From Candidatus Kaiserbacteria bacterium (lineage in GTDB: Bacteria > Patescibacteriota > Minisyncoccia > Phycocordibacterales > UBA2100), in contig JAQBQU010000014.1 in assembly GCA_028286865.1 (NCBI GenBank), positions 1-40,158 of the forward strand: a stretch of 40,158 bases of DNA, given 5' to 3'. Below are positions 1 to 8,232 of the stretch, in pieces. The position numbers and the translations under genes are program-made. How positions within the stretch are numbered: the stretch's first letter is position 1; each line of letters starts with the position of its first letter. A model generated the notes under the pieces. It made no database searches, was not told where the DNA came from, and saw nothing but the letters and a program-made list of their open reading frames with translations.

Positions 1-116
1 TTGTGGATCTTCGACCACCCGTGCATGAAGAAGACCAAGCCCACGGCGACACGTATTAAAAGTAGTCCGATAGCGCGGTTGCGTCCGCGCGAGTGCATTC
101 CAATGAGTGAATCCAT
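1..116 (-). CDS. DoxX-like membrane protein, N-terminal part only
   Basis: The reverse strand opens with ATG at 116-114 and reads 38 codons without a stop to the window edge. The peptide starts MDSLIGMHSRGRNRAIGLLL and continues into a hydrophobic segment ending FFMHGWSKIH. A first membrane helix followed by an HGW-S/Q-K motif is typical of the DoxX/DoxD family of small four-helix membrane proteins, which are often linked to redox or quinone metabolism. No Shine-Dalgarno is visible upstream, and an alternative start lies at the internal Met7. It diverges from yebC. The family call rests on only 38 residues, so the rest of the gene outside the window must confirm it. Confidence 0.6.
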   Translation of the reverse strand, partial: MDSLIGMHSRGRNRAIGLLLIRVAVGLVFFMHGWSKIH

Positions 117-186
117 AAAAATACTTACTTAATAACCAACGCCAAAAGTATAGCCCACAAAAGTGGCACCGAGCGGCCTCTGCGGG

Positions 187-192
187 TAGTAT
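187..192 (+). promoter_or_regulatory. -10-like hexamer just before yebC
   Basis: TAGTAT ends 6 nt before the ATG at 199, which would place transcription initiation at or next to the start codon. No convincing -35 was seen. Confidence 0.45.
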
Positions 193-198
193 GTAGAT

Positions 199-732
199 AT
201 GTCAGGTCATAACAAATGGTCACAGATCAAGCGCCAGAAAGGTGCCGCCGATGCCGCGAAGTCCAACGCCTGGGGCAAACTCGCCAAGCGCATCGCGGTC
301 GAGAGTAAGCTCGCCGACGGCAATACATCGTCGCCGACGCTGCGCACCCTTATAGAGACGGCGCGCGCTCAGAACATGCCGAAGGATTCGATCGAACGTG
401 CTGTTGCCAAAGGCATTTCCAAAGATGCCGGCGAGCTCGAATCCATCACCTATGAAACGTACGGTCCGGGCGGAAGCGCCATCATCATCACGACACTCAC
501 TGATAGTCGCAATCGCACCGCTCAGGAAATGAAACACTTACTATCCGAACTGGGCTTGGCCCTGGCCGCGCCGGGAAGTGCTGCGTGGGCATTTGAGAAA
601 AAGCCCGACGGCTCATATGAAGCATCAACCACAGTTGAGCTGACGGAAGAAGACAACGAAAAACTGATGCAGATCCTCACTAAGATCGACGACTACCAGG
701 ATACACAGGACGTGTTCACCAACGCCGCCTAA
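199..732 (+). CDS. yebC: YebC/PmpR-family protein, short form
   Basis: YebC/TACO1-family proteins are cytoplasmic and are described as DNA-binding regulators or as translation factors that help ribosomes through difficult stretches such as polyproline. The N-terminus MSGHNKWSQIKRQKGAADA is the family hallmark, followed by the three-helix domain, the conserved NMPKDSIERAVAKG stretch near residue 60 and the YGPGGSAIII segment near residue 89. At 177 aa it is clearly shorter than the usual 235-250 aa. The N-terminal domain and the end (DYQDTQDVFTNAA) are both recognisable, so the loss is internal, in the middle or C-terminal domains. In many bacteria yebC lies directly before ruvC; here an HD-domain gene sits between them. 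The ATG start is supported by the family N-terminus. Confidence 0.93.
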   Translation: MSGHNKWSQIKRQKGAADAAKSNAWGKLAKRIAVESKLADGNTSSPTLRTLIETARAQNMPKDSIERAVAKGISKDAGELESITYETYGPGGSAIIITTLTDSRNRTAQEMKHLLSELGLALAAPGSAAWAFEKKPDGSYEASTTVELTEEDNEKLMQILTKIDDYQDTQDVFTNAA

Positions 733-735
733 CAA

Positions 736-793
736 TTGCCCTCGACATCCGTAGATGGTAGTGTCGCGGTAGGTTAGTCGTTCATGAAAGGAG
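736..793 (+). promoter_or_regulatory. Promoter and Shine-Dalgarno of the HD-domain gene
   Basis: TTGCCC (736-741) lies 17 nt from an extended TGG-TAGTGT (756-764). About 25 nt later, AAAGGAG (787-793) lies 8 nt before the ATG at 802. This Shine-Dalgarno selects 802 as the start over the in-frame ATG at 784, which the motif directly follows. It is one of only three clear Shine-Dalgarno sequences in the window. Confidence 0.6.
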
Positions 794-801
794 TACGTTC
801 C

Positions 802-1548
802 ATGCCCAGCTTAGCAACAGCGGGCATCGAGAGTGCCCGCTTTCAACCGTTCGGCCCGCCGATCGAGGCCCTCTTTCCGAAGATGAATATCCCGGAAGCA
901 CTTCGTCCTGAGTTCTCTTTTCTGCTAAAGAGTGAGGGCTGCGAAGGTATACTTGCGCTTGTTGCGACAAAGTATTCCCTCGACAGCGCAGAGTACAAAC
1001 TGATCGAAAAGGCATGCGCCATCTGCACCGTCTGGCACGGTCCGCGAAAGCGGGCCAGTGGAGAATCGGAACGCGATCACTGTATGCGGTGCGCCATCAT
1101 GCTCTGGGTGTACCGGGGCGTGCGCAACGTAAATCGGATCGCGGCAATGATACTCCATGACCTCGCGGAAACCTTCCGCGCAGCATGGCCCATTGAACGG
1201 ATCGCCCGGGAGTTCAACAAGCTGGTCGCGCGGCATGTTCGCCGTCTCACCAAGCCAGTGCGCTTACCGGACGAAACCAAGCCAGAGAACGAACGGCGGT
1301 TCTTCCGTTCGCTGCAAAGCGCTCCGTGCGAGACCATCGAGGAGAAAGCGATGGACTTCCTCGACAATCTGATGACGTATTGGGGGCGGAGCGTGGAGCG
1401 GATGCGAGAAAAGATCCGCTTCGTGACGAAGTATTTTCTCCCGCTGATGCGTAAGTTCGTGAGCTTACGAAAGCTCGCCAAGACGATCCGGCTCTTTCTT
1501 GAGTTCATTGGCCATAAACTGGACAACGGGGTCGCATTTGCGTACTGA
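802..1548 (+). CDS. Stand-alone RelA/SpoT-type HD-domain protein (putative alarmone hydrolase)
   Basis: This 248-aa protein resembles the N-terminal HD hydrolase domain of RelA/SpoT enzymes, which remove pyrophosphate from (p)ppGpp. The stretch HGPRKRASGESERDHC (residues 79-94) matches the RelA/SpoT pattern H-G-Q-x-R-x-S-G-E-x-Y-x-x-H-P. MILHDLAET (116-124) carries the His-Asp pair, and EKAMDFLDNL (181-190) matches the family's A-D-R-L-x-N segment. The likely metal ligands are His93, His119, Asp120 and Asp185. No synthetase, TGS or ACT domain is present, so it would be a hydrolase-only (MESH1-like) protein if active; the usual Tyr-Ile around the first ligand is not conserved. It has its own promoter, Shine-Dalgarno and terminator between yebC and ruvC. 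Function is inferred from motifs. Confidence 0.75.
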   Translation: MPSLATAGIESARFQPFGPPIEALFPKMNIPEALRPEFSFLLKSEGCEGILALVATKYSLDSAEYKLIEKACAICTVWHGPRKRASGESERDHCMRCAIMLWVYRGVRNVNRIAAMILHDLAETFRAAWPIERIAREFNKLVARHVRRLTKPVRLPDETKPENERRFFRSLQSAPCETIEEKAMDFLDNLMTYWGRSVERMREKIRFVTKYFLPLMRKFVSLRKLAKTIRLFLEFIGHKLDNGVAFAY

Positions 1549-1555
1549 AATGCCC

Positions 1556-1592
1556 GCGGGCCGCCCTTCGAAGGGCGGCCCGCATTCTTTTT
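1556..1592 (+). terminator. Intrinsic terminator after the HD-domain gene
   Basis: A perfect 12-bp GC-rich stem (1556-1567 with 1572-1583) with loop TCGA is followed by ATTCTTTTT. It ends 8 nt after the stop codon of the HD gene and isolates it from ruvC. Confidence 0.9.
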
Positions 1593-1597
1593 GCTGA

Positions 1598-1603
1598 TAC
1601 TAT
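1598..1603 (+). promoter_or_regulatory. Extended -10 just before ruvC
   Basis: TGA-TACTAT (1595-1603) ends 6 nt before the ruvC ATG, directly after the terminator of the preceding gene. This predicts a near-leaderless mRNA. Confidence 0.55.
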
Positions 1604-1609
1604 ATATAT

Positions 1610-2116
1610 ATGAAAGTGCTCGCCATCGATCCGGGGTATGGCCGCTGCGGTATGGCTATCGTCGAGCGCGAGGCTTCGGGCAAAGACATTTTGATCCATT
1701 CCGACTGCATCGAGACCTCCTCGACGATGGAATTCACCGAGCGCCTCAATGTCGTGGCGAGCGCCTGCGCTTCACTCATTTCACAGCATGCGCCTGATAG
1801 TGTTGCGATGGAAAAGCTCTATTTCAGCAACAACCAGAAGACAGCGATGCGGGTGGCAGAGGTCCGCGGAGCAATTCTTGCGGTCGCGGGCGCTGCCGGG
1901 ATAGCCGTCACCGAATATACGCCGGGTGAGATCAAGAGTGCGACCACCGGTTACGGAAGCGCCGACAAGAAAGCGGTCGCGCAGATGGTGCGCATGCTTG
2001 TAAAAATAGACAAGGTCATTCGTCTGGACGATGAGTATGACGCGATCGCTATCGGGATCACACACCTCGCATCTGCACGCACTCACGCAGCACGCGTACT
2101 TCGCGCAGAGCGTTAA
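1610..2116 (+). CDS. ruvC: Holliday junction resolvase RuvC
   Basis: RuvC is a dimeric endonuclease that cuts Holliday junctions symmetrically in recombinational repair. The RNase H-like fold is visible: MKVLAIDPGYGRCG at the N-terminus (catalytic Asp7), AMEKLYF near residue 66 (catalytic Glu), and DDEYDAIAIGITH near residue 139, supplying the remaining acidic residues. The 168-aa length is normal. ruvA and ruvB are not adjacent in this window, unlike the common ruvCAB arrangement. The downstream penicillin-binding protein gene starts 21 nt after the stop and may be cotranscribed or use its own weak -10. Confidence 0.96.
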   Translation: MKVLAIDPGYGRCGMAIVEREASGKDILIHSDCIETSSTMEFTERLNVVASACASLISQHAPDSVAMEKLYFSNNQKTAMRVAEVRGAILAVAGAAGIAVTEYTPGEIKSATTGYGSADKKAVAQMVRMLVKIDKVIRLDDEYDAIAIGITHLASARTHAARVLRAER

Positions 2117-2137
2117 ATCGAGCTAAAATAACTCCAC

Positions 2138-4564
2138 ATGAATACTCCGAAGCGTTGGCGCCGCACACGCCGCCTGATCAACCGTATTCCCGAGTGGCTC
2201 CGTCTCACGATCGTGGGCATCTTCGCATTACTCCTCTTCGGGCTCGGCGGCATCATCGCATGGGCGGCATTCATGCCGATCCCGTCGATCGACAATTTCG
2301 AGAACCGCGCGGTCGCACAATCGACCAAGATATACGACCGCACCGGCAACGTCGTCCTCTACGACGTGCACGGTAACGTCCGCCGCACCGCGGTCCCGCT
2401 CGACCAGATCTCCCCGTATATCCAGAAAGCCGCCATCGCCATTGAAGATGCGACGTTCTATCAGAATCATGGCGTGCGACCGCTCGCCATCCTGCGCTCT
2501 GTCATTACCGACGTCATGACCGGTTCCTATGCCGAAGGCGGTTCCACCATCACCCAGCAGGTCGTCAAAAATGCCCTCCTGACCCAGGACAAGAGCATCC
2601 CCCGCAAGATCAAAGAAATGATCCTGGCGGTACGCCTTGAGCGCGTCTATTCGAAAGACCAGATCCTCCAGACCTATCTCAATGAAAACCCGTACGGCGG
2701 TACGATCTACGGCATCCAGGAAGCGTCGCAGTATTTCTTCGGAGTCGATGCAAAAGATGTAGACCTCGCCCAGGCGGCGTATCTTGCGGCACTTCCCCAG
2801 GCACCGACCTACTTCTCTCCGTATGGCAACCACCGCGCGGCACTCGACAACCGCAAGAACCTCGTGCTGACACGCATGAATATAAACGGCTACATCACCA
2901 AAGACGAAATGACCGAGGCAATGAACGAGCAGGTGCAGTTCAAGGATGAAGCGGAAGCCGGGATCAAAGCACCGCACTTCGTCTTCTTTATACGCGAATA
3001 CCTCGAAGAGAAGTACGGCGTCGATGCGGTCAATCAGACCGGACTGCGCGTGATCACGACACTTGATTACGACCTGCAACAGCATGCGGAAGACAGTGTC
3101 TCGAAATATGCCGCCGGCATGCAGAAGAATTTCAACGCATCCAATGAAGGCGTTGTCGCGATCGATCCGACGACCGGGCAGATCCTGGCAATGGTGGGAT
3201 CGCGCGGATATTTCGACGACACTATCGACGGCAAGGTCAACGTGACCACGTCACTGCGACAGCCGGGTTCGTCGTTCAAACCGTTCGTGTATGCGACCGC
3301 GTTTGAGAAGGGCTATACCCCGGACACGGTAGTATTCGACCTCCAGACGCAGTTCTCGACCGCGTGCTCACCGTCGGATTACGCCAACGACACGCCGCCG
3401 TGCTACTCACCATCCAATTACGACGGCACCTTTAAAGGGCCGCTCAAGCTTCGCAACGCGCTCGCGATCTCCGAGAACGTGCCCGCGATCAAGGTGCTCT
3501 ATCTCGCCGGGATCACAGCCTCCATCGCCACCGCGCAGGACCTCGGCATTACGACGCTCGCCGACGCCGCGCACTACGGCCTCACGCTGGTCCTCGGCGG
3601 CGGTGAAGTGAAGCTGCTCGAGATGACGGGAGCGTACGGCGTATTCGCCAATGATGGCGTGAAGAATCCGCCGACCGGGATCCTGCGTGTCGAAGACATG
3701 AAAGGCAACGTACTCGAGAGCTACACGCCGGCGAGCGTGCGCGTCCTCGATCCGCAGATCGCGCGCCAGATCAACGACGTCCTCTCAGACAACGTCGCAC
3801 GTACTCCGGAATTCGGTGCGGACTCCCCGCTGTACTTTGCCGGCAAGGACGTCGCCGACAAGACCGGTACCACCAACGACTTCAAGGATGTGTGGGTGAT
3901 CGGCTACACACCGTCGATCGTGGTCGGCGCGTGGGCGGGCAACAACAACGCGACCCCGATGGCCAAGAAGATCGCCGCATTCATCATTGCGCCGATGTGG
4001 CATGATTTCATGTCGTATGCGACCGATAAATATCCCGCTTCAGCGTTCGCTCCGCCGGCACCGGATCCGGCGCACGATACGCTTCCGCCGGTGCTCAACG
4101 GCAACTGGAACACCGACTCATCGCAGGGCATTCACGACATTCTCTACTGGGTCAACAAAGATAATCCGCGCAGCGGAGCTGCGGGCAGCCATGGCGACTC
4201 GCAGTATCCGTATTGGGAATATCCGGTCCAGCTCTGGGCCGCCGGGCAAGGCATGGGAGGCACCGCGCCCACGGCTTCAACCACGGATCCCAACGCGCCG
4301 ATAGGATTCCGCATACTTTCTCCGCAGTCCGGCAGCTTCGTGGCTTCAGATAATGCGATGACAATATCGTCGTACTATCCGGTCCCGCAGAACATCGTCG
4401 TCATCAATTACTTCTTCAACGAATCCCCGATCGGGGCCTCGACACAGCCTCCATACGCGATCACGTACGTGCCGACCGCTAAGGGGCCGGCGGTCATAAA
4501 AGCCGTTGCCCAGACCACTTCGGGTGCGACCGAAACACAGATGGTCTCCATCACGGTGCAGTAA
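2138..4564 (+). CDS. Class A penicillin-binding protein (glycosyltransferase plus transpeptidase)
   Basis: This bifunctional enzyme polymerises and cross-links peptidoglycan outside the membrane. A short basic cytoplasmic tail precedes one membrane helix (about residues 24-46). The GT51 domain follows with AIEDATFYQNHGV near residue 103 (catalytic Glu), GGSTITQQ, and KDQILQTYLNENPYGG. The transpeptidase domain has SSFK near residue 377 (nucleophile Ser), SENVPA near 445 and DKTGTT near 573. A C-terminal extension of roughly 170 residues looks beta-rich and probably adds a small extracellular domain. At 808 aa it is in the PBP1a range. Its stop codon directly abuts the stop of the convergent nucleotidase gene. 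It shows that this organism cross-links a peptidoglycan wall. Confidence 0.95.
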   Translation: MNTPKRWRRTRRLINRIPEWLRLTIVGIFALLLFGLGGIIAWAAFMPIPSIDNFENRAVAQSTKIYDRTGNVVLYDVHGNVRRTAVPLDQISPYIQKAAIAIEDATFYQNHGVRPLAILRSVITDVMTGSYAEGGSTITQQVVKNALLTQDKSIPRKIKEMILAVRLERVYSKDQILQTYLNENPYGGTIYGIQEASQYFFGVDAKDVDLAQAAYLAALPQAPTYFSPYGNHRAALDNRKNLVLTRMNINGYITKDEMTEAMNEQVQFKDEAEAGIKAPHFVFFIREYLEEKYGVDAVNQTGLRVITTLDYDLQQHAEDSVSKYAAGMQKNFNASNEGVVAIDPTTGQILAMVGSRGYFDDTIDGKVNVTTSLRQPGSSFKPFVYATAFEKGYTPDTVVFDLQTQFSTACSPSDYANDTPPCYSPSNYDGTFKGPLKLRNALAISENVPAIKVLYLAGITASIATAQDLGITTLADAAHYGLTLVLGGGEVKLLEMTGAYGVFANDGVKNPPTGILRVEDMKGNVLESYTPASVRVLDPQIARQINDVLSDNVARTPEFGADSPLYFAGKDVADKTGTTNDFKDVWVIGYTPSIVVGAWAGNNNATPMAKKIAAFIIAPMWHDFMSYATDKYPASAFAPPAPDPAHDTLPPVLNGNWNTDSSQGIHDILYWVNKDNPRSGAAGSHGDSQYPYWEYPVQLWAAGQGMGGTAPTASTTDPNAPIGFRILSPQSGSFVASDNAMTISSYYPVPQNIVVINYFFNESPIGASTQPPYAITYVPTAKGPAVIKAVAQTTSGATETQMVSITVQ

Positions 4565-5407
4565 TTATTTCAGCATGCCGAGCAGCTCGACCGGATACCG
4601 GAAGCTCCCCTCTCCCGCGATCACCACATCGAACGCTTTTTTAAAGTCCTCGGTCTTTTCTGTTTCTCCTTTGAGAATTCCCATCGAGAGAATGGTCTTA
4701 TGCTTCTCTCCGTCTGCCATATGGATATCGTGGGTGAAGTCTCCCATAAGCAGAATATTGGGACGCTCCTGCGCAAGCGCGTGCATGTTGTACGACGGAT
4801 GTCCCTCGTTCTTGTTGAGCGAATGCACGATCGGGTTCATATACCCGACGACGGCTCCCTGCCCGTCAAATCGGTAGAAGTTTGAGATCACGTGAACAGT
4901 ATCAGAAAGTACGTCGTGATAGCGAAGGAATGACTCTATGAAGTCTCCCTGGCCGGCGGAGAAGACGATCACCGGTATCTTGAGTTCCCGCGCAATATGA
5001 AAAAGATCTTTCATTCCGTCGCGCGGAAGCACAATGTTCGCTTTCGCCGCTTTCGTAAAATCCTCGAGCCGCATATCGCCCCGTTGCGCCAGATCGAGGG
5101 TGTCCATATACCACTGGTCCATCTGTTTGTTCCGCTCTTCCATGGGAGCCGTTTCGGCCCAGAGCATGGGACTGTATTTGGTGAACATTCCCAAGTACTC
5201 TTCAGCGAACCATTTCGGGCGAAGCTGCGTACTTTCAAACACTCCCCAGCTTGAGTTGCGAATATGCTCTTCATTGGACGTATTCGCCGTGAGCGTTTGG
5301 TCAAAATCGACAACGATATGAAGCGTATGTGCGCCGTCTGCTTGTATATCGAGCCACTTCTTTTTAAAGGATGTGGGGTCAGAAATTATGACCTCGTCCG
5401 AGGGCAT
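4565..5407 (-). CDS. UMPH-1-type (cytosolic 5'-nucleotidase III-like) HAD phosphatase
   Basis: The 280-aa protein matches the pyrimidine 5'-nucleotidase UMPH-1/cN-III group of the HAD superfamily, which dephosphorylates nucleoside monophosphates. Motif I is VVDFDQTLTAN near residue 33 (nucleophile and general acid Asp). Motif II is VIVFSAGQGDFIESFL, followed by VISNFYRFDGQG and HSLNKNEG, which are characteristic of UMPH-1. Motif III/IV is NILLMGDFTHDIHMADG. UMPH-1 is best known from eukaryotes and is unusual here. The start lies 1 nt after the dnaN stop (TGA-T-ATG), so it is probably translationally coupled to dnaN and cotranscribed with dnaA-dnaN. Substrate is unknown; a nucleotide-salvage role is an inference. 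Confidence 0.85.
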   Translation of the reverse strand: MPSDEVIISDPTSFKKKWLDIQADGAHTLHIVVDFDQTLTANTSNEEHIRNSSWGVFESTQLRPKWFAEEYLGMFTKYSPMLWAETAPMEERNKQMDQWYMDTLDLAQRGDMRLEDFTKAAKANIVLPRDGMKDLFHIARELKIPVIVFSAGQGDFIESFLRYHDVLSDTVHVISNFYRFDGQGAVVGYMNPIVHSLNKNEGHPSYNMHALAQERPNILLMGDFTHDIHMADGEKHKTILSMGILKGETEKTEDFKKAFDVVIAGEGSFRYPVELLGMLK

Positions 5408-5408
5408 A

Positions 5409-6509
5409 TCAGCGATTGAGCGGCATCACGAGGTACATGAACGACTGGTCGGAAACACCGTGGATGACGAGCGGACGTCCCGCACCGGAAAATGAGAGGA
5501 GGATACTGTCGGATTCTATCGCACCGACACAATCAGATAAGTAGCCGATATGAAAATTAATATCAAGGTCTTCACCCGAGAGTGCCGCATCTATCGAATC
5601 CGACATCTCTCCCACATCAGCACTGCGCGCGGTCGCTGAAAATATCTTCTTGCTCGGATAGACATGGACACCCACGTGCAAGTCGTTGCCCGAGAACACC
5701 CGCGCCTTGCGAAGCATTTCATTGAAATCGCTTTTGAGTACGGTCGCTTCGGTCGTCGATTTCTTCGGGATGATCTCTTTATAGTTCGGAAATGTCGCAT
5801 CCACGACCCGGGAGACATAGCGGATACCCCCTCCCACGACCACGAGCTGCGCGTCATCGGTCGAAAGTGTCACCGACTCGTCTTCGATGCGCTCAAGTAC
5901 ATGTAAGAGCTCCAGCGCGTGTTTAAGCGGTATCAAGAGGTCGCCGTTCATCTTCGCCCCCGTCCCCGTCACTGTTTTTTCGGCAAGACGGAATGAATCG
6001 GTCGCGACGCAGGTCATTGTGTCGTTCTTTATAGAAATATAGATGCTCCCGAGATCAGGCCGGATCATTGAGGGAGACGCGGCATATGAGACCGCTTGTA
6101 TCCCCTTTATAAGTCGGTCGCGAAGAATGGTGATGGTATTTTTAACAACATTTTTTGGGAGTGCGGGAAATTCCTCATGAGGGACCGATTTGATAAGTGT
6201 CTTTGTTCCGCGGGATTCGATCAGGAGATTCTGATCCTCCGTAATGAACGTCACCTTATCGCTCCCGATCGAGCGTATTGTCTGAGAGAGGATATTGGCG
6301 GGAACCGCTATCGATCCTTCCCCCTCCACCTCTCCCGGTATACGGGCTTCTATCCCTGCTTCAAGGTTTGTTGCCTTCAGTGTTATTTCACCATCAATTA
6401 TCTCTATGAGAATGCATGAGAGTACCGGGAGAGATTCTTTCTTTCCGGTGACCTTCTCGGCCATCAGGATCGCATTCAGTATTTTCTCTTTCGTAGTTGT
6501 TATCCTCAT
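5409..6509 (-). CDS. dnaN: DNA polymerase III beta subunit (sliding clamp)
   Basis: DnaN forms the ring that tethers DNA polymerase to DNA. The 366-aa length is standard for three clamp domains. Recognisable segments include the N-terminal KEKILNAILMAEKVTGKK, LPVLSCILIE, the FPNYKEIIPKK stretch near residue 245, and the C-terminal YLVMPLNR, equivalent to the family's usual M-P-x-R/L ending. It lies downstream of dnaA on the same strand, separated by 261 nt that hold several DnaA-box-like sites. The usual next genes recF and gyrB are absent; a nucleotidase gene follows instead. Confidence 0.97.
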   Translation of the reverse strand: MRITTTKEKILNAILMAEKVTGKKESLPVLSCILIEIIDGEITLKATNLEAGIEARIPGEVEGEGSIAVPANILSQTIRSIGSDKVTFITEDQNLLIESRGTKTLIKSVPHEEFPALPKNVVKNTITILRDRLIKGIQAVSYAASPSMIRPDLGSIYISIKNDTMTCVATDSFRLAEKTVTGTGAKMNGDLLIPLKHALELLHVLERIEDESVTLSTDDAQLVVVGGGIRYVSRVVDATFPNYKEIIPKKSTTEATVLKSDFNEMLRKARVFSGNDLHVGVHVYPSKKIFSATARSADVGEMSDSIDAALSGEDLDINFHIGYLSDCVGAIESDSILLSFSGAGRPLVIHGVSDQSFMYLVMPLNR

Positions 6510-6770
6510 AGGACCATTTTTATAAATAATTGTCGGTGTTGTTGGGGGTGTGGATACTGTGGAGAAGTGAATTTAACCCAGTGTTTAAAGCATGCAAACC
6601 CGTACACTCCCCTGTTGAAAACTTCCGTGTAACCTGTGCCTGAAATGAGGATAACTCACCGGTCGCTGTTATGCCCACTGTTCTCCCCGTCTTGTTCGAG
6701 TGCCGAGCAGTCGTTGTCCCTTCTTCTGAGCAGTAGTTATACATACGTTATCCTCGGTAGTTATCCCCAA
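6510..6770. other. dnaA-dnaN spacer with degenerate DnaA-box cluster
   Basis: No gene was found in this 261-nt spacer. It holds several near-matches to TTATCCACA on either strand: TGTGGATAC (6549-6557), TGTGGAGAA (6559-6567), TGAGGATAA (6646-6654), TTATCCTCG (6748-6756) and TTATCCCCA (6761-6769); TTATCCTCA (6500-6508) lies just inside dnaN. This may be a second DnaA-binding cluster of a bipartite origin or an autoregulatory region for dnaN. Confidence 0.45.
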
Positions 6771-8120
6771 TTATGCGTGAATGAGGGTCCGAATGTGATC
6801 GATCTCGGCCTCAAGCGCATTATTGGTCTTGAGCTCTTCTTTGATCTTCTCGCACGAGTGGATGACCGTCGTGTGGTCGCGTCCGCCGAGCTTCTCTCCT
6901 ATTGAGGGATACGATACCGAAAATTCTTCGCGCAGGATGTACATAATGATCTGGCGCGGCTTCACCACCTCCTTCTTGCGGGTCTTCTCATAGATGCTCT
7001 TCTCGGCCACATCGTAGTAAGTCGCAATGCGGCGCACCACCTCATCGATCGAAACACCCTTGTTCGGCTTCACATTGTGTTTGATGAGCGCGCGCACGTC
7101 CGCATGAGAGATCGCTTTGCCCTTCAGCTGCGACTTGCAGACGATCATATTGAGCACACCTTCGAGTTCGCGGATGTTGCCGCGCACATTTTCGGCGATG
7201 TACTGAATGATGTCATCAGGAATAGAAAAGCCGTGCTGCTCTATCTTGGCTCTAATTATGGCTATTCTGGACTCTACATCGGGCTCCGGTATCTCCGCGA
7301 TCATTCCCGCCGAGAAGCGTCCCTTGAGACGGTCTTCAAGTCCCGGGAGGAGTGCCGGATGTTTATCGCTCGAAAAGATCACCTGCTTATTGTCGTCGTA
7401 GAGACGATTGAACACATGAAAGAGTTCTTCCTGTGTCTTTTCGGTGTTCGCAATGAGCTGTACGTCATCCATGATCAGCACGTCGTATTGCTGATACTGA
7501 TTCTTAAAATCACTTGAGCGTCCGGTGCGCACCGCATTGAGGAAATCCGTCGTGAAGCGCTCGGAGGTCACATACATGACCTTCTTATTGGCGTGGGATT
7601 TCTTAAAGTAGTTCCCTATCGACTGAATGAGGTGTGTTTTACCGTGGCCGGTCTGTCCGTAGATGAAAAGCGGGTTGTATGCGAGTCCCGGACGCTCGAG
7701 CACTGCCTTTGAAGCCGCGTGTGCGAGCTGATTGAAGGGGCCCACGACGAAGGTCTCGAAAGTGTAGCGCGGATTGAGGTTGTCGCGCTTGTCGATATAC
7801 ATCGGCTGGAGGTCCATGGAGGTGTTGTCGGTCGGCTGCACCCGCGGTTGCTTCCGCTCGGCCGAAGGGGCGGTGCGATGAACGACATATTCGACGGTCC
7901 GGACCGAGGTGTCGAGGCTTCGGAGGGCTTTCATGATGAGCTTATGGTGTTTTTCCATGAGCCATTCCTTCACGATCTTAGAAGGCACTGCCACCTGCAC
8001 TACCCCACTATCGTGACTTGCCACGTCGGTATTGCGGAACCAGGTGCGGAATGACGCTTGCGTAGTGCCGAGCTCTATTTGCACCAGGGCGTTTTGCCAC
8101 AATTCTCTGTTCGTCATCAT
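6771..8120 (-). CDS. dnaA: Chromosomal replication initiator DnaA
   Basis: DnaA binds and opens the replication origin. The N-terminal domain I (LWQNALVQIELGTTQASFRTWF) is followed by a linker, then the AAA+ domain with Walker A GQTGHGKTH near residue 158 and Walker B VLIMDDVQ near 220. The C-terminal DNA-binding domain carries the signature GGRDHTTVIHSCEKI near residue 415. The 449-aa length is typical. Two consecutive ATG codons (8120 and 8117) could start it. A TATACT hexamer at 8149-8154 gives a leader of about 20 nt. It diverges from rpmH across the candidate origin, the classical bacterial arrangement. Confidence 0.98.
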   Translation of the reverse strand: MMTNRELWQNALVQIELGTTQASFRTWFRNTDVASHDSGVVQVAVPSKIVKEWLMEKHHKLIMKALRSLDTSVRTVEYVVHRTAPSAERKQPRVQPTDNTSMDLQPMYIDKRDNLNPRYTFETFVVGPFNQLAHAASKAVLERPGLAYNPLFIYGQTGHGKTHLIQSIGNYFKKSHANKKVMYVTSERFTTDFLNAVRTGRSSDFKNQYQQYDVLIMDDVQLIANTEKTQEELFHVFNRLYDDNKQVIFSSDKHPALLPGLEDRLKGRFSAGMIAEIPEPDVESRIAIIRAKIEQHGFSIPDDIIQYIAENVRGNIRELEGVLNMIVCKSQLKGKAISHADVRALIKHNVKPNKGVSIDEVVRRIATYYDVAEKSIYEKTRKKEVVKPRQIIMYILREEFSVSYPSIGEKLGGRDHTTVIHSCEKIKEELKTNNALEAEIDHIRTLIHA

Positions 8121-8148
8121 ATATTCATCAGGAGAGACACGTGGGTAC

Positions 8149-8154
8149 AGTATA
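8149..8154 (-). promoter_or_regulatory. -10 hexamer of dnaA
   Basis: On the reverse strand this reads TATACT. It lies 28 nt before the dnaA ATG, so dnaA has a short leader, unlike most genes here. Confidence 0.45.
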
Positions 8155-8209
8155 CGTCGGTGCTTTGTCCTCGTAAGCTTGCGCAGGGTCTATACACATG
8201 TTCATAACC

Positions 8210-8218
8210 TGTGGATAA
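8210..8218 (-). promoter_or_regulatory. Perfect DnaA box
   Basis: The sequence is TGTGGATAA, the exact complement of the consensus TTATCCACA, within the dnaA-rpmH spacer. Confidence 0.75.
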
Positions 8219-8232
8219 CTCTTCGCTTCGCA

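Noticed and set aside
2228-3085. Reverse-strand frame of 285 codons opposite the penicillin-binding protein
   Set aside because: Shadow of a gene whose catalytic motifs are all present.
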